The position numbers and the translations under genes were made by a program. Under the pieces are notes generated by a model that made no database searches, was not told the origin of the DNA, and saw nothing but the letters and a program-made list of their open reading frames with translations. This document shows positions 43,447 through 52,747 of a stretch of 64,000 nt of DNA, in pieces (position 1 is the stretch's first letter; each line of letters starts with the position of its first letter). The stretch comes from an uncultured Clostridia bacterium (GTDB taxonomy: Bacteria; Bacillota; Clostridia; Monoglobales; Monoglobaceae). The DNA is taken from the NCBI GenBank assembly GCA_947589045.1, contig CANQBQ010000004.1, forward strand, positions 25,259 through 89,258, read 5' to 3'.

Positions 43447-45738
43447 TTATTTCGCCATAGGCGTGAGAGCGTCTACGAGAGGCATCATTGAGTTCAAATC
43501 CTTCCAGATAAATACTCGGTTTGCCTCTATGCCCTCTATCGTAAGGGTCGCGCCGTCCTCTGTCTTTTCCGCGCTGTCCGCCGGCACGGGCACAAACCCC
43601 AAAAGGTTTCCTTCCTCGTCATACTTTGCCGCTATGACCGTTCCGCTTTCGATGTTCGCCATTTCTATGCGCGTGCTTCCCTCACCGGAATACGCGTATG
43701 CGTCGGGCTGCTTGTCACCCTTCCACTCAGCGTTTACAACAACGTCGGCGTCGGGCATAACAAAGCTGTAATACTTGTACCCGCCTTGGTTTTCGGTGTG
43801 TTTTATATCTGTTTTGGGCGTGGTAGAGAGCTTATAGTTTCCGCCTGCTCTCAGCTTCGTCCTGACCGTAATAACGTCGCCCTCTCTGGCGGAAAGCTCC
43901 GATACTGCGGCGTCGCCGTGCATAAGCTCCACGTTTCCGCTCTCGTCCGATAAAGAAACGGTATGTTCGGGATACGGGTTGGCAGTTGTCATAACCTTTA
44001 TGCAGGCGTTACAGCGAACAAAGTCCTCGCTCTCGCCGTCGCCGCTTATCATAGGTCCCCAGCTCTCATATTCGGCAACCGTGCTGTTGTCCTCGCCGAC
44101 AAGCTCGCTGTAATAAAGCAAAAAGCTCTCGTTTTCGCCTGCCGTCGCGTGGCTGTTGTGTTCTCTCTCAATCAGCCTGACCTCGGCGGGAACGCCGACC
44201 ATATCGCCGCCCGCCGCGTCGGAGTAGCGCACCGCAACGTCAAACGACTCGGTTTCTATTTTAACGGGCTGGTCAAGCTTTATGACATAGTAGCCGGGAA
44301 GCTCAAAGGTCTGCGACTTTATCGGCTCCGCCATCGGGTGGTCGGAGCGGTAAGCAAACCCTTCATGTCCTTCCACATAATCTTTTATCGAAGCCTCATA
44401 TTCCTCGTCATACCAGGTTATAAAGGATTTTTCACTGTATTGGTCATACTGATTTACCGCTATGTCTATCTTGGTGTTCGGCTGATAGCAATATACGCCG
44501 ACCTCGGTAATGTATTCGTCGCCCTCTGCTCGCTTGTCGTAGCGGTTCGCCGCCCAGGTTCCGCTCGGCATATCAAATACGCCGGTCTGACCGAACGGGT
44601 CGTACTGATAGATAGCATCAAAGCTCACGTCCGTTTCAACGTCCGTGAATATCGCCGAGTTTTCGCCTATGGTCGAGTCGTAGTACGAGATATAGAAGTA
44701 GCCGTCCTCCAGCACATTCTCACCCCAGCTGTTTCGCACTATCCACGCGCCGTTGGCAGGCGGCATCGGGTCAAAGCTCTCCTTCGGAAAGCCGTCGCTC
44801 CAGCCGACAAGCGATACGGCGTGGTTTATTTCTTTAACATAACGGAAGTTTCCGTATTCGGGTTCGCTCATAGTGCTGTACGGATAGAAGTATGCCGATG
44901 TCTCTTGGTTTAAATAATTGTTTTTGGGGTCGGCATAATAAGATGTGAACACCGAGCCGTACTTCATAATCGCTCTCTTTATCTGCTCGTCGCGTGCCTT
45001 TTTGCCTATGTTGAAAAACATAGTGTCGTCTTCGGGGTCGTCGGTGCCGTTGTCGTCGCGGAGGACTTCGTAATCGTCGTAAGGAACAGCGTCCTCGTAG
45101 CCTGTGTTTATTGTGTTGTCGCCGTTATCGTTTGCAAGAGTATATCGCTCGTCCTCGGGATAAGCCGCACCCGCACTGTCATCTATGTAATGCGGACTGT
45201 GGATATATCTTTCGGTATCGGGCAGATAGATTATGCTGTTTATATACGCCGCGAGATTTTCCGAGATGTCCTCGGTATATACCCTTTCGGTGTCGTCCTT
45301 TGAAAAGCTCTCCTCGGGCACGGGGCCGCTTCCGCGCGAGAAGTACATCGCGGCTGTTTCGCGGTTGCCGCCCGAGGTCTGGTCAAGACTCCACGGATTT
45401 TTTTCGTTGAAGTATATATTGTCCGCCATATGTGCTTCGGAGAAGTCAAAAAGCGAACCGCCGTTTTTCAAAATCGAAATTTCCGCCGCCGCTATGGACG
45501 CATAAGCCCAGCAGTCGCCGTCCTGCCCCTGATTTCGTATCGCGGGCAGAGTAAGCTCATAACGGGAATCGTACTTTTCGGGCAGAGGCTCCTCTGCGTC
45601 AAGCGTCATAACCGAGTTATCCGCTGTATATCTGATTGTCGGCGAAGCGCCGTTATCCTCTGCAAACGCCGCTCCGACAGACGGGCAAAGGCTCGCCAGC
45701 ATCGAAACGGACAATAAAATCAAAAATATTTTTTTCAT
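43447..45738 (-). CDS. Secreted papain-like (C1A) cysteine protease
   Basis: A 763-residue exported protein. A signal peptide (1-26, cut near AFA) leads into a C1 peptidase domain. The oxyanion Gln and catalytic Cys lie in RNQGQDGDCWAYAS (Cys76), with His306 in NHAVSLVGW and Asn336 in RNSWGEN. An Asp-rich insert lies around 200-240. Residues about 375-580 fit a lectin-like beta domain found after such peptidases, and about 590-690 form an InlB-like repeat (YSFVMPDADVVVNAEW). No sortase motif or membrane anchor is present, so it is released or held by its C-terminal domains. Probable role: digestion of host or dietary protein. Confidence 0.9.
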   Translation of the reverse strand: MKKIFLILLSVSMLASLCPSVGAAFAEDNGASPTIRYTADNSVMTLDAEEPLPEKYDSRYELTLPAIRNQGQDGDCWAYASIAAAEISILKNGGSLFDFSEAHMADNIYFNEKNPWSLDQTSGGNRETAAMYFSRGSGPVPEESFSKDDTERVYTEDISENLAAYINSIIYLPDTERYIHSPHYIDDSAGAAYPEDERYTLANDNGDNTINTGYEDAVPYDDYEVLRDDNGTDDPEDDTMFFNIGKKARDEQIKRAIMKYGSVFTSYYADPKNNYLNQETSAYFYPYSTMSEPEYGNFRYVKEINHAVSLVGWSDGFPKESFDPMPPANGAWIVRNSWGENVLEDGYFYISYYDSTIGENSAIFTDVETDVSFDAIYQYDPFGQTGVFDMPSGTWAANRYDKRAEGDEYITEVGVYCYQPNTKIDIAVNQYDQYSEKSFITWYDEEYEASIKDYVEGHEGFAYRSDHPMAEPIKSQTFELPGYYVIKLDQPVKIETESFDVAVRYSDAAGGDMVGVPAEVRLIEREHNSHATAGENESFLLYYSELVGEDNSTVAEYESWGPMISGDGESEDFVRCNACIKVMTTANPYPEHTVSLSDESGNVELMHGDAAVSELSAREGDVITVRTKLRAGGNYKLSTTPKTDIKHTENQGGYKYYSFVMPDADVVVNAEWKGDKQPDAYAYSGEGSTRIEMANIESGTVIAAKYDEEGNLLGFVPVPADSAEKTEDGATLTIEGIEANRVFIWKDLNSMMPLVDALTPMAK

Positions 45739-45791
45739 AGCTTTGATGTCCTTTCAATAAATATGTGATGCAAATATATAATACCTATTAT

Positions 45792-45820
45792 ATTATGTCA
45801 CAGAACATATATAATGTCAA
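45792..45820 (-). promoter_or_regulatory. Protease gene promoter
   Basis: On the reverse strand perfect TTGACA (45815-45820), 17-bp spacer, CATAAT (45792-45797). Confidence 0.6.
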
Positions 45821-45833
45821 TAATTTTTTCGCT

Positions 45834-45862
45834 TTGACAAACCGCCGCGCATATGTTAAAAT
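45834..45862 (+). promoter_or_regulatory. ruvX promoter
   Basis: Perfect TTGACA (45834-45839), 17-bp spacer, TAAAAT (45857-45862), about 85 bp before the TTG start. Confidence 0.7.
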
Positions 45863-45947
45863 GGGCGCGTGGGCGGATTTTCCCGCACCCGTGTGCGCGG
45901 GCGCGGAAAACTGCCGAAAAGCGAGACTTTCTAAGGATATGGTTTTA

Positions 45948-46358
45948 TTGAAAATACTCGGAGTGGATTTCGGGGACAGCCGAACCGGCTTTGCAATTTC
46001 GGACAGCTCGGGGCTTATCGCGGCGACCCTCGAAACCTTCAGCGAAAAGAACTTTAATAAAGTTGCCGAACGTGCCGCGCATCTGGCGCGGGAGCAGGGC
46101 GCGGAGGAGATTGTGGTCGGTCTGCCGCGCAATATGGACGGCTCTGTCGGTGAGCGCGGGCAAAAATGCTCCGCGTTTGCGGAAAAGCTGAAGGGGCTTA
46201 CCGACTGCCCGATAGTGCTGTGGGACGAGCGTCTCACCACCGTTTCGGCGCACCGTCTTATGAACGAGACCAACACGAGAGGAAAAAAGCGAAAAGCGGC
46301 AGTCGACAAAATCGCCGCCGCGTATATACTCCAGAGCTATCTGGACAGCAAAAATTAA
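45948..46358 (+). CDS. ruvX: Putative pre-16S rRNA nuclease / Holliday junction resolvase-like RuvX
   Basis: A 136-residue YqgF-family RNase H-fold nuclease. ILGVDFGDSRTGFAI supplies the first catalytic Asp, VVGLPRNMDGSVG is conserved, and DERLTTVSAHRLMNE carries the later acidic residues. The start is TTG at 45948, 9 bp after AAGGAT. The frame is open 61 codons upstream through the promoter, which cannot be coding. The normal family length (about 138) supports this start. Confidence 0.93.
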   Translation: MKILGVDFGDSRTGFAISDSSGLIAATLETFSEKNFNKVAERAAHLAREQGAEEIVVGLPRNMDGSVGERGQKCSAFAEKLKGLTDCPIVLWDERLTTVSAHRLMNETNTRGKKRKAAVDKIAAAYILQSYLDSKN

Positions 46359-46383
46359 AAATTTAAACGGGAGCTGATAATTT

Positions 46384-46662
46384 ATGAGCGAGAACACCAA
46401 CGAAAATATTTACACATTATATGACGAGGACGGAGTGGCGTGCGAGTTTGAGCATCTTGACACGGTCGAATTTGACGGCGGAGAGTACTGCATATTCATT
46501 CCCGTAGAGGACAGCGAGGAGTACGGCGTCGAAATCCTGCAAATCGTTTCCGACGAGGGCGGCGAGGAATCGCTCCGCTCGGTGGAGGACGAGGAAGTGC
46601 TCTCCGAGGTCTACGAGGTTTTCAAGGAGCGCAACTCCGAATTTTTTGATTTTTCGGATTAA
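46384..46662 (+). CDS. DUF1292 protein
   Basis: A 92-residue acidic protein of the YrzB-like DUF1292 family, with YTLYDEDGVACEFEHLDTVEFDGGEYCIF and then EVLQIVSDEGG-type sequence. In Firmicutes it usually follows ruvX, as here (25 bp gap). The function is unknown. Confidence 0.9.
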   Translation: MSENTNENIYTLYDEDGVACEFEHLDTVEFDGGEYCIFIPVEDSEEYGVEILQIVSDEGGEESLRSVEDEEVLSEVYEVFKERNSEFFDFSD

Positions 46663-46731
46663 AAGCCAAACGACTTGAAAATATTAAAAATATTGATTAA
46701 AAAGTAAATTTTTTGATTTGCTTAACTTTTT

Positions 46732-46764
46732 GTGACAAAAAAATCCGAAAGGGTCGGCTATAAT
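46732..46764 (+). promoter_or_regulatory. spoIIE promoter with 21-bp spacing
   Basis: GTGACA (46732-46737), a 21-bp spacer and perfect TATAAT (46759-46764). The Bacillus subtilis spoIIE promoter is known for sigma-A boxes 21 bp apart that need Spo0A. The same geometry here is an inference from spacing. Confidence 0.55.
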
Positions 46765-46796
46765 ATCCCCGTAAAGTGTATTACGGGGGTATTTTT

Positions 46797-49145
46797 ATGG
46801 CAATTTTCGAGCTGATATCGCATAAAATACTGAAAAAGGACAGCCGCGGCGCAGTACGGGAAAGACCCGACCCATACCAGATTGCCGTACGGGCGCTCGG
46901 GCTTTTGTTCGGGCATATATCCATTCTCGGCGGAGTTGCGTCGTTCGGGCTGTCGTTTCTCACCGTAGAGCGCTCTCCTTCGCTTTTCGCCGTGCTCAAC
47001 TATGTGCTGGGCGTGCTCGGCTCGCTCTGGCTGTTCGGCGATATGAGGGTGGTAAAATACGCTCTCGCGGGAGGAATATATCTCTTGTTTTTGTTTGCGA
47101 GAAAAGAGGACAAGCCCCTGCGCCTTTTGGACAGCGCGTTTGTAATCTCGGTTTCGTTCATTTTGAGCGGCTGTCTTTTCATACTCTGGAACGGATTTGA
47201 AATATCCGCGCTCGTTATGCTGCTTTGCGAATGTTTCGCGTGTCTTTCGGCGTCGGTGGCTTTCGACATAGTAAAGGGCGCCGCGGAGGATGGGCGTTTT
47301 GACCCGCGCCGAATGTCGCTTGAGGAAAAGGCTTGCTCTCTTGCGGTGTGCGCTCTTTTTGTTTTAAGTCTGCGTAAAATCAGTATTTTCGGCGGCTTTT
47401 CGCTCGCCAACGCCACCGCCTGCCTTATAATCCTGCCCGTCGCAACCTCCGCGGGGGCGGGCGCGGCGGCGGCGACCGCGGTCTTTCTCGGCGTGCTCTG
47501 CGGAGTCGGGAGCGGGGATATGCTGTTTATTCTCGGCTCCCTCTGCGTTTTTGCCCTGACTGCGGGCGTTCTCAAACGGTACGGACGAATAGTTGCAGCA
47601 GCGGGCGCGGCTCTGAGCTGTGCCGCGCTCGGGTTTGCGGAAGGGGATATACTCGGCACGCCGCTTTCGATAATCGAAGCCGCGGCGGCGGGCGCGCTTC
47701 AGTTTCTGATACCCACCCGCGTCTATACCGCAATATCGGATATGTTCACTCCCCCGCCGCCGCCCAAGGCGCACGCCGAGGAGCAAACCAAAAAGCGCCT
47801 GTATGATGCGGCGCAGTCGATAAAGGAGCTTGCCGAAACGCTGGTAAGACCTCAAAGCGGCGCGCCTTCGGACATCGCGGATGCCTCCGAAATATTTGAC
47901 GGCGCGGCGGACATAGTATGCCGCAAATGCGTTAACTGTGCGCTGTGCTGGCAGGACAACTACTCTGCGACCTACGCGGCGATGTGCCGCTTTTTCGGGG
48001 TGCTGGAGTCGCGCGGAGAGGTAAAGCCCGACGACGCGCCCCGGGAATTTGCCGAAACGTGTCTGCACCTCAGACCGTTTGTGCGGGAGCTGAGCCGCCT
48101 TTACGAAATAGGGCGCAACGACAGGGTGTGGCGCAGGAGAATGAACGAAAACCGCGCCCTTGCGGGAGAACAGCTCGGCTTTGTCTCCGAAATTCTTGAA
48201 AAATTATCTCTCGAGGCGGATATGTCCTCCGAGACAGATTTGCGGCTTGAAAACGAGCTTTCGCTTAGGCTTCGACTCGGCGGAATAAGGACTCAATGTG
48301 TGCGTATGACCCGCACCCCTTCGGAACGGCTGAGCGCGGAGATTTTCGCCGTGTGCCGACGGGACGCGCGCGGGCTGTGCAAAAGAATACTCGCTGTGTC
48401 ACGCCCCGTCTTGCCGCGTGAAATGCGCGTCACCGAGATAAAACGGGAGGACGGCAAAACGGTAAAAATAAGTCTGTACGAGGAGGAGGCTCTCACGGCG
48501 AGAGTCGGCTGCTCGGCAAGGGGAGCGGAGGAGATAAGCGGCGACCGCTACGCGGTTACCTCGCTGCCCGACGGCAAAATCGCGGTCACGGTAAGCGACG
48601 GTATGGGTGTCGGCAGACGCGCGTCCGAGGACAGCGAAGCGATAGTCAAGCTGCTCGGCGACTTTTTATGCGCGGGGTTTGACAAAAGGCTCGCGGTGCG
48701 CCTCGTAAACTCGATAATGGTTATGCGGTCGGCACGGGAGGCGTTTGCGACCGTGGATATGTGCGTTATCGATTTGTATTCGGGCGAGGTCGAATTTATG
48801 AAAACGGGAGCCGAGCCGAGCTACATCAAAAGAAGCGGTCAGGTCGAGACGGTGCGCGCCGCGTCCCTCCCCGTGGGTATGTTCCCGAGCGTGGAGCCCG
48901 AGTGCTTTGCGCGGCGGGTAAAGGCGGGCGACTGCATAGTTATGACGACCGACGGCGCGGCGACCAAGACGGGCGGCGATGCGTGGCTCAAAAAGTATCT
49001 TGAGACTGCGGACTGCTCCTCGTCGAAAAAGCTCGCGTCGGATTTACTGGGACGCGCCGTTTTGGAAAACGGCGGTAAGCTCAATGACGACACGACGATA
49101 ATCGCCATTGAAATATCCGCGCGAAAGCCGGATAACAAATTTTAA
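46797..49145 (+). CDS. spoIIE: Stage II sporulation protein E (PP2C phosphatase)
   Basis: A 782-residue protein. The first half (about 25-320) has ten hydrophobic segments that place it in the division septum, followed by a regulatory region with Cys-rich RKCVNCALCW and a C-terminal PP2C domain. DRYAVTSLPDGKIAVTVSDGMGVG carries the metal-binding Asp-Gly. It dephosphorylates SpoIIAA to switch on sigma-F in the forespore. The start is the ATG at 46797 behind GGGGG. Slightly shorter than the 827-residue Bacillus protein. Confidence 0.95.
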   Translation: MAIFELISHKILKKDSRGAVRERPDPYQIAVRALGLLFGHISILGGVASFGLSFLTVERSPSLFAVLNYVLGVLGSLWLFGDMRVVKYALAGGIYLLFLFARKEDKPLRLLDSAFVISVSFILSGCLFILWNGFEISALVMLLCECFACLSASVAFDIVKGAAEDGRFDPRRMSLEEKACSLAVCALFVLSLRKISIFGGFSLANATACLIILPVATSAGAGAAAATAVFLGVLCGVGSGDMLFILGSLCVFALTAGVLKRYGRIVAAAGAALSCAALGFAEGDILGTPLSIIEAAAAGALQFLIPTRVYTAISDMFTPPPPPKAHAEEQTKKRLYDAAQSIKELAETLVRPQSGAPSDIADASEIFDGAADIVCRKCVNCALCWQDNYSATYAAMCRFFGVLESRGEVKPDDAPREFAETCLHLRPFVRELSRLYEIGRNDRVWRRRMNENRALAGEQLGFVSEILEKLSLEADMSSETDLRLENELSLRLRLGGIRTQCVRMTRTPSERLSAEIFAVCRRDARGLCKRILAVSRPVLPREMRVTEIKREDGKTVKISLYEEEALTARVGCSARGAEEISGDRYAVTSLPDGKIAVTVSDGMGVGRRASEDSEAIVKLLGDFLCAGFDKRLAVRLVNSIMVMRSAREAFATVDMCVIDLYSGEVEFMKTGAEPSYIKRSGQVETVRAASLPVGMFPSVEPECFARRVKAGDCIVMTTDGAATKTGGDAWLKKYLETADCSSSKKLASDLLGRAVLENGGKLNDDTTIIAIEISARKPDNKF

Positions 49146-49240
49146 ATTTTTGTTAATTTTTTGTTTTATGTTGCATTGAAGCATTGTTTATGATAAAATT
49201 ATTTTTAAAGGAAAATTATGTCGGAAGGACGAACACTTCA

Positions 49241-49975
49241 ATGCGGAAAACGGTCGATATTCTCGGAGTAAAAATAGACGATATAACAGCTTCCGCCGCG
49301 GTCGAGCGCGCGGTCGGGTTTATTGAAAACCGCCCCGAGGGTCGCGCGGCGATGATGTTTACGCCCAATCCCGAGATAATTATGGCAGCGCGCGGCGACA
49401 GCGATTTTAAAGAGATATTAAACAGCGCCGACCTTTGCACGGCGGACGGAATAGGCGTTATATACGGCGCAAAAATACTGAAAACGCCCCTTCCCGAACG
49501 GGTCACGGGGTTTGATACCGTGTGCGCGGTGTTCGACAAAATAAAGAACTCCGACGCAGGCGTGTTTTTGTTCGGCGCAAAACCGGGTGTTGCGGAGCGT
49601 GCCGCGGAGGAGATAAAGTCACGCTATTCGGGAATTAAGATAGTCGGAGTTCACAACGGATATTTTAAGGACGAGGAAACTCCCGCCATAGTCGAGGAAA
49701 TAAACGCCTCGGGCGCGGCACTCGTGCTGGTTTGCCTCGGAATGAAAAAGCAGGAAAGCTGGATTTATCAAAACAGGGAGCGTCTGAACGCGGGGCTTTG
49801 TATGGGGCTCGGCGGAGTTTTGGACGTTTTCGCGGGCGACGTAAAGCGCGCGCCCGACTTTTTTGTAAACCACAACTTAGAGTGGTTTTACCGTCTCGCA
49901 AAGCAACCGTCAAGACTTGTGCGATGTCTTGCACTGCCTAAGTTTTTGATTACCGTTGTCGCACACAAAAAATAA
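49241..49975 (+). CDS. WecB/TagA/CpsF family glycosyltransferase
   Basis: A 244-residue GT26 enzyme. FTPNPEIIMAARGDSDF, CTADGIGVIYGAKIL with the catalytic Asp region, LVCLGMKKQESWI and GLGGVLDVFAG match TagA, which adds N-acetylmannosamine to the lipid-linked sugar that starts wall teichoic acid. No other tag genes are near, so the glycan is unknown. The ATG at 49241 (GGAAGGACG upstream) is chosen over 19 extra codons. Confidence 0.92.
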   Translation: MRKTVDILGVKIDDITASAAVERAVGFIENRPEGRAAMMFTPNPEIIMAARGDSDFKEILNSADLCTADGIGVIYGAKILKTPLPERVTGFDTVCAVFDKIKNSDAGVFLFGAKPGVAERAAEEIKSRYSGIKIVGVHNGYFKDEETPAIVEEINASGAALVLVCLGMKKQESWIYQNRERLNAGLCMGLGGVLDVFAGDVKRAPDFFVNHNLEWFYRLAKQPSRLVRCLALPKFLITVVAHKK

Positions 49976-50029
49976 AACAGGCAAAATTTGGTCTGTATTG
50001 CGGATTTTCCATAGGAAGGATGGTTATAA

Positions 50030-50569
50030 ATGCTGTATTTAACACTTGCGGAGGGCTTTGAGGAAACCGAAGCGATAGCCTCTCTCGACGTTATAAGACG
50101 AGCAAAGCTGGACATAAAGACCGTCGGCGTCGGCGGCGAATATATTACGGGCGCGCACGGCGTTACCGTAAAGGCGGACATCACGGCTGACGAAATAGAC
50201 AAGGACGCCGCCGAAGGCGTAGTTCTGCCCGGCGGTATGCCCGGAACGCTCAACCTGCAAAAGAGCGCTCAGGTAAAGGAACTTATCGAGCATTGTGCGG
50301 CAAACGGCAAGCTCATAGCCGCAATCTGCGCCGCGCCTATGATTATCGGCGATATGGGTCTTTTGGACGGCAGACGCGCCGTCTGCTTCCCCGGATATGA
50401 GGAAAACCTTGTCGGAGCCATCGAGGCGGACGACTACGTAGTGATTGACGGCAACTATATAACCGCTCGGGGCGGCGGCGTAACGCTTGAATTCGGTGCG
50501 GCAATCGTCAACTACATAAGCAAGTCGGACGCGGGCAACAAGGTTTTGAGACAAATGCAAAAGAGATGA
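50030..50569 (+). CDS. DJ-1/PfpI family protein
   Basis: A 179-residue class I glutamine amidotransferase-like protein. LAEGFEETEAIASLDVIRRA at the N-terminus and LIAAICAAPMI with the nucleophile-elbow Cys are typical of the YajL/ThiJ group, whose members are linked to protein or aldehyde stress. The next gene overlaps it by 4 bp. Confidence 0.94.
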   Translation: MLYLTLAEGFEETEAIASLDVIRRAKLDIKTVGVGGEYITGAHGVTVKADITADEIDKDAAEGVVLPGGMPGTLNLQKSAQVKELIEHCAANGKLIAAICAAPMIIGDMGLLDGRRAVCFPGYEENLVGAIEADDYVVIDGNYITARGGGVTLEFGAAIVNYISKSDAGNKVLRQMQKR

Positions 50570-51102
50570 CAAAACGGGAGCTGCGCGAGAAGTTTTCGGA
50601 AATTCGCGGCGGTATTCCGACTGAGGTGCGCACGTCAAAAAGCCGCGAAATATGTCGGAAATTTTTGTCGCTTTCAGAGTACGAACGCGCGCAAACGGTT
50701 ATGATATATATGAGCTTTCGCTCGGAGGTCGAAACGGAGGACATTGTCCGCGGCGTTCTGCAAAGCGGAAGGCGGCTCGTCGTTCCGAAGTGCAACATCG
50801 AAACGGGCGAGATTTTGCCCTGCGAGATTAAATCTCTCGGCGAGCTCAAGGCGGGAGCGTACGGAATTGCGGAGCCGACCAAAATAAGGCTGTGCGGCAA
50901 GGACGAGATAGATATTGTCGCCGTTCCCGCTCTCGCGTTTGACAGAGATAATTTCAGGCTGGGCTACGGCGGCGGTTATTACGACCGATTTTTAAAGGAT
51001 TTTACCGGCTTGTCGGCTGGGCTTTGCTTTTCGGAATGTATGACGGACAAGCTCCCGCGCGGTCGGTTTGACGTCCGCACCGATACGGTGCTGACCGATT
51101 GA
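50566..51102 (+). CDS. 5-formyltetrahydrofolate cyclo-ligase
   Basis: A 178-residue folate enzyme that recycles 5-formyl-THF to methenyl-THF with ATP. The N-terminal KRELREKFSEIR, VPKCNIETGEILPCEI and the phosphate loop LGYGGGYYDRFL are clear. Start ATGA overlaps the DJ-1 gene stop, so translation is coupled. Confidence 0.95.
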   Translation: MTKRELREKFSEIRGGIPTEVRTSKSREICRKFLSLSEYERAQTVMIYMSFRSEVETEDIVRGVLQSGRRLVVPKCNIETGEILPCEIKSLGELKAGAYGIAEPTKIRLCGKDEIDIVAVPALAFDRDNFRLGYGGGYYDRFLKDFTGLSAGLCFSECMTDKLPRGRFDVRTDTVLTD

Positions 51103-51132
51103 ATTATTTAGAGATTTTACGGGGCTTTTGTT

Positions 51133-52041
51133 ATGAGAAATCCGAATTTGATACAGCGCAGAAGGCTGAGGCGGATACGGTGGTTTTTGCTCGTTTTTGT
51201 GGTCGCGGAAACCACGGCAAACCTGTTTGCCAACGCAATATTTTCGTTTTTGCCCGCGTCGCTCGGCGAGTTTATGCAGTATCTGGAGCTTATGATAATA
51301 GAGATTATCGCGTTTTTCAGCGCGTTTATGGTTTATTCCCGAATGGAGTCCGCCGCCGAGGCGGAGGAGAGCGAGGATATTCGGGAGTCGCTCAGGATAA
51401 ACCCCGTCTCGCCAATCATCATACTTTTGGTGGTTCTGCTCGGAATTGCGGGCGAGCTGGTTATGGTTCTTTTGAACATTCCCGCCATCCGCATATTCGG
51501 CGGAGAGGGCGGAGGACAGATAACCGCGGTCGACTTCGCAATCGGAGTTGTCGCCATAGCGATTTTTCCAGCGCTTATGGAAGAGCTGATGTTCCGAGGC
51601 TTTATATTTTCGGTATTCGAGCGGGAGAGCGCCCGCGCGGCTATAATATTTACAACAATAATATTTGCACTTCTGCACCACGGGTACAGATTTATTCTCG
51701 GAAACCTGTTTTTGGGCGCGGTGCTTGCGCTTATACTTTACAAGGCAAACTCCATTTACGCCGCTATGCTCTATCACTTTACCAGCAACCTGTTCGCACT
51801 CGTGATAGATTTTACGGGGCTGTTCACAATGGAGACGCAGTCGCTCGTTATCCTGTTTTCTCTCGCAACGGCCGCGTTTGCGGGACTTATGTATCTGTTC
51901 CTTAAAATTTTTAAGGACAGAAAAATTACAACGGGTAAAAACGACTTTCGTATGGCGGCGCAAAACATATTCAGTCTGCCCGTAATGCTTTGCATTTTGA
52001 TAATGGCGTTTTACAGCGGCATCGTAAACATATTTTCGTGA
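51133..52041 (+). CDS. CPBP family intramembrane metalloprotease
   Basis: A 302-residue membrane protein with about eight helices. The CAAX-protease-like motifs EELMFRG, FALLHHGYRFI and MLYHFTSNLFA supply the expected Glu and His residues. Family members cleave prenylated or other membrane peptides, or serve bacteriocin self-immunity. No bacteriocin gene is nearby. Confidence 0.9.
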   Translation: MRNPNLIQRRRLRRIRWFLLVFVVAETTANLFANAIFSFLPASLGEFMQYLELMIIEIIAFFSAFMVYSRMESAAEAEESEDIRESLRINPVSPIIILLVVLLGIAGELVMVLLNIPAIRIFGGEGGGQITAVDFAIGVVAIAIFPALMEELMFRGFIFSVFERESARAAIIFTTIIFALLHHGYRFILGNLFLGAVLALILYKANSIYAAMLYHFTSNLFALVIDFTGLFTMETQSLVILFSLATAAFAGLMYLFLKIFKDRKITTGKNDFRMAAQNIFSLPVMLCILIMAFYSGIVNIFS

Positions 52042-52050
52042 GGTAAAAGT

Positions 52051-52704
52051 ATGCCGATAGATGACAATATAAATTATGAGTATATAATACGTTACATTCG
52101 GGAGGAGCTGACTCCCGAGGACAGCTTCGCGTCCGAGCTTGAAGCACTCGCAAAAGCCGAGGAAATACCTATCTCTCAGCCCGAAACGATAAAGCTGATT
52201 GAAATTCTCCTGCAGATAAGCGGCGCAAAGTCGGTGCTTGAGGTCGGCTCGGCAATAGGTTACAGCGCAATTTTGATGAGCCGTCATTCGGGGGCGGGCG
52301 TCACCACGATAGAGCTTTCTCCCGAAATGGCAAAGCGGGCGCGCCACAACGTCCGCCGCGCGGGTCTGGAGGACAAAATCACGGTTTTGGAGGGGGATGC
52401 AAAAGAGGTTTTACCCACTCTCTCCGACACCTACGACGCGATTTTTGTGGACGCGGCAAAGGCGCAGTATATGGAGTTTTTTCCTCACTGTCTGCGGCTT
52501 TTGCGGCGAGGCGGTCTGCTCATATCCGACAACGTGCTCTACAAAGGAATGACCGCGACCGACGAGCTTTTGCTCCACCGCAAGCGCACCATCGTAAAGC
52601 GGCTTCGTATGTATCTCAATATGCTCAAGGAGGACGACCGCCTGAACACCGTGGTTCTTCCCGTGGGAGACGGGGTTGCGCTGAGCTATAAACTTAAAGA
52701 TTAG
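52051..52704 (+). CDS. O-methyltransferase (COG4122 family)
   Basis: A 217-residue SAM enzyme of the catechol-O-methyltransferase-like group. VLEVGSAIGYSAILM is the SAM loop, TTIELSPEMAKRARHN the acidic strand and AIFVDAAKAQYMEFFP the metal site. In Firmicutes this corresponds to TrmR, the tRNA 5-hydroxyuridine methyltransferase (recall). It starts 9 bp after the CPBP gene. Confidence 0.9.
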   Translation: MPIDDNINYEYIIRYIREELTPEDSFASELEALAKAEEIPISQPETIKLIEILLQISGAKSVLEVGSAIGYSAILMSRHSGAGVTTIELSPEMAKRARHNVRRAGLEDKITVLEGDAKEVLPTLSDTYDAIFVDAAKAQYMEFFPHCLRLLRRGGLLISDNVLYKGMTATDELLLHRKRTIVKRLRMYLNMLKEDDRLNTVVLPVGDGVALSYKLKD

Positions 52705-52747
52705 TCGGGCCTGCGCCCTTTAAAACAGAAAGAGGATTGAATTAATC

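Noticed and set aside
45765..45947. 61-codon N-terminal extension of ruvX
   Set aside because: It runs through the ruvX promoter and lacks family similarity; the TTG at 45948 gives the normal length.
50992..52347. 451-codon minus-strand frame across three plus-strand genes
   Set aside because: It spans the ends of a folate gene, a CPBP protease and a methyltransferase, all with clear motifs on the other strand.
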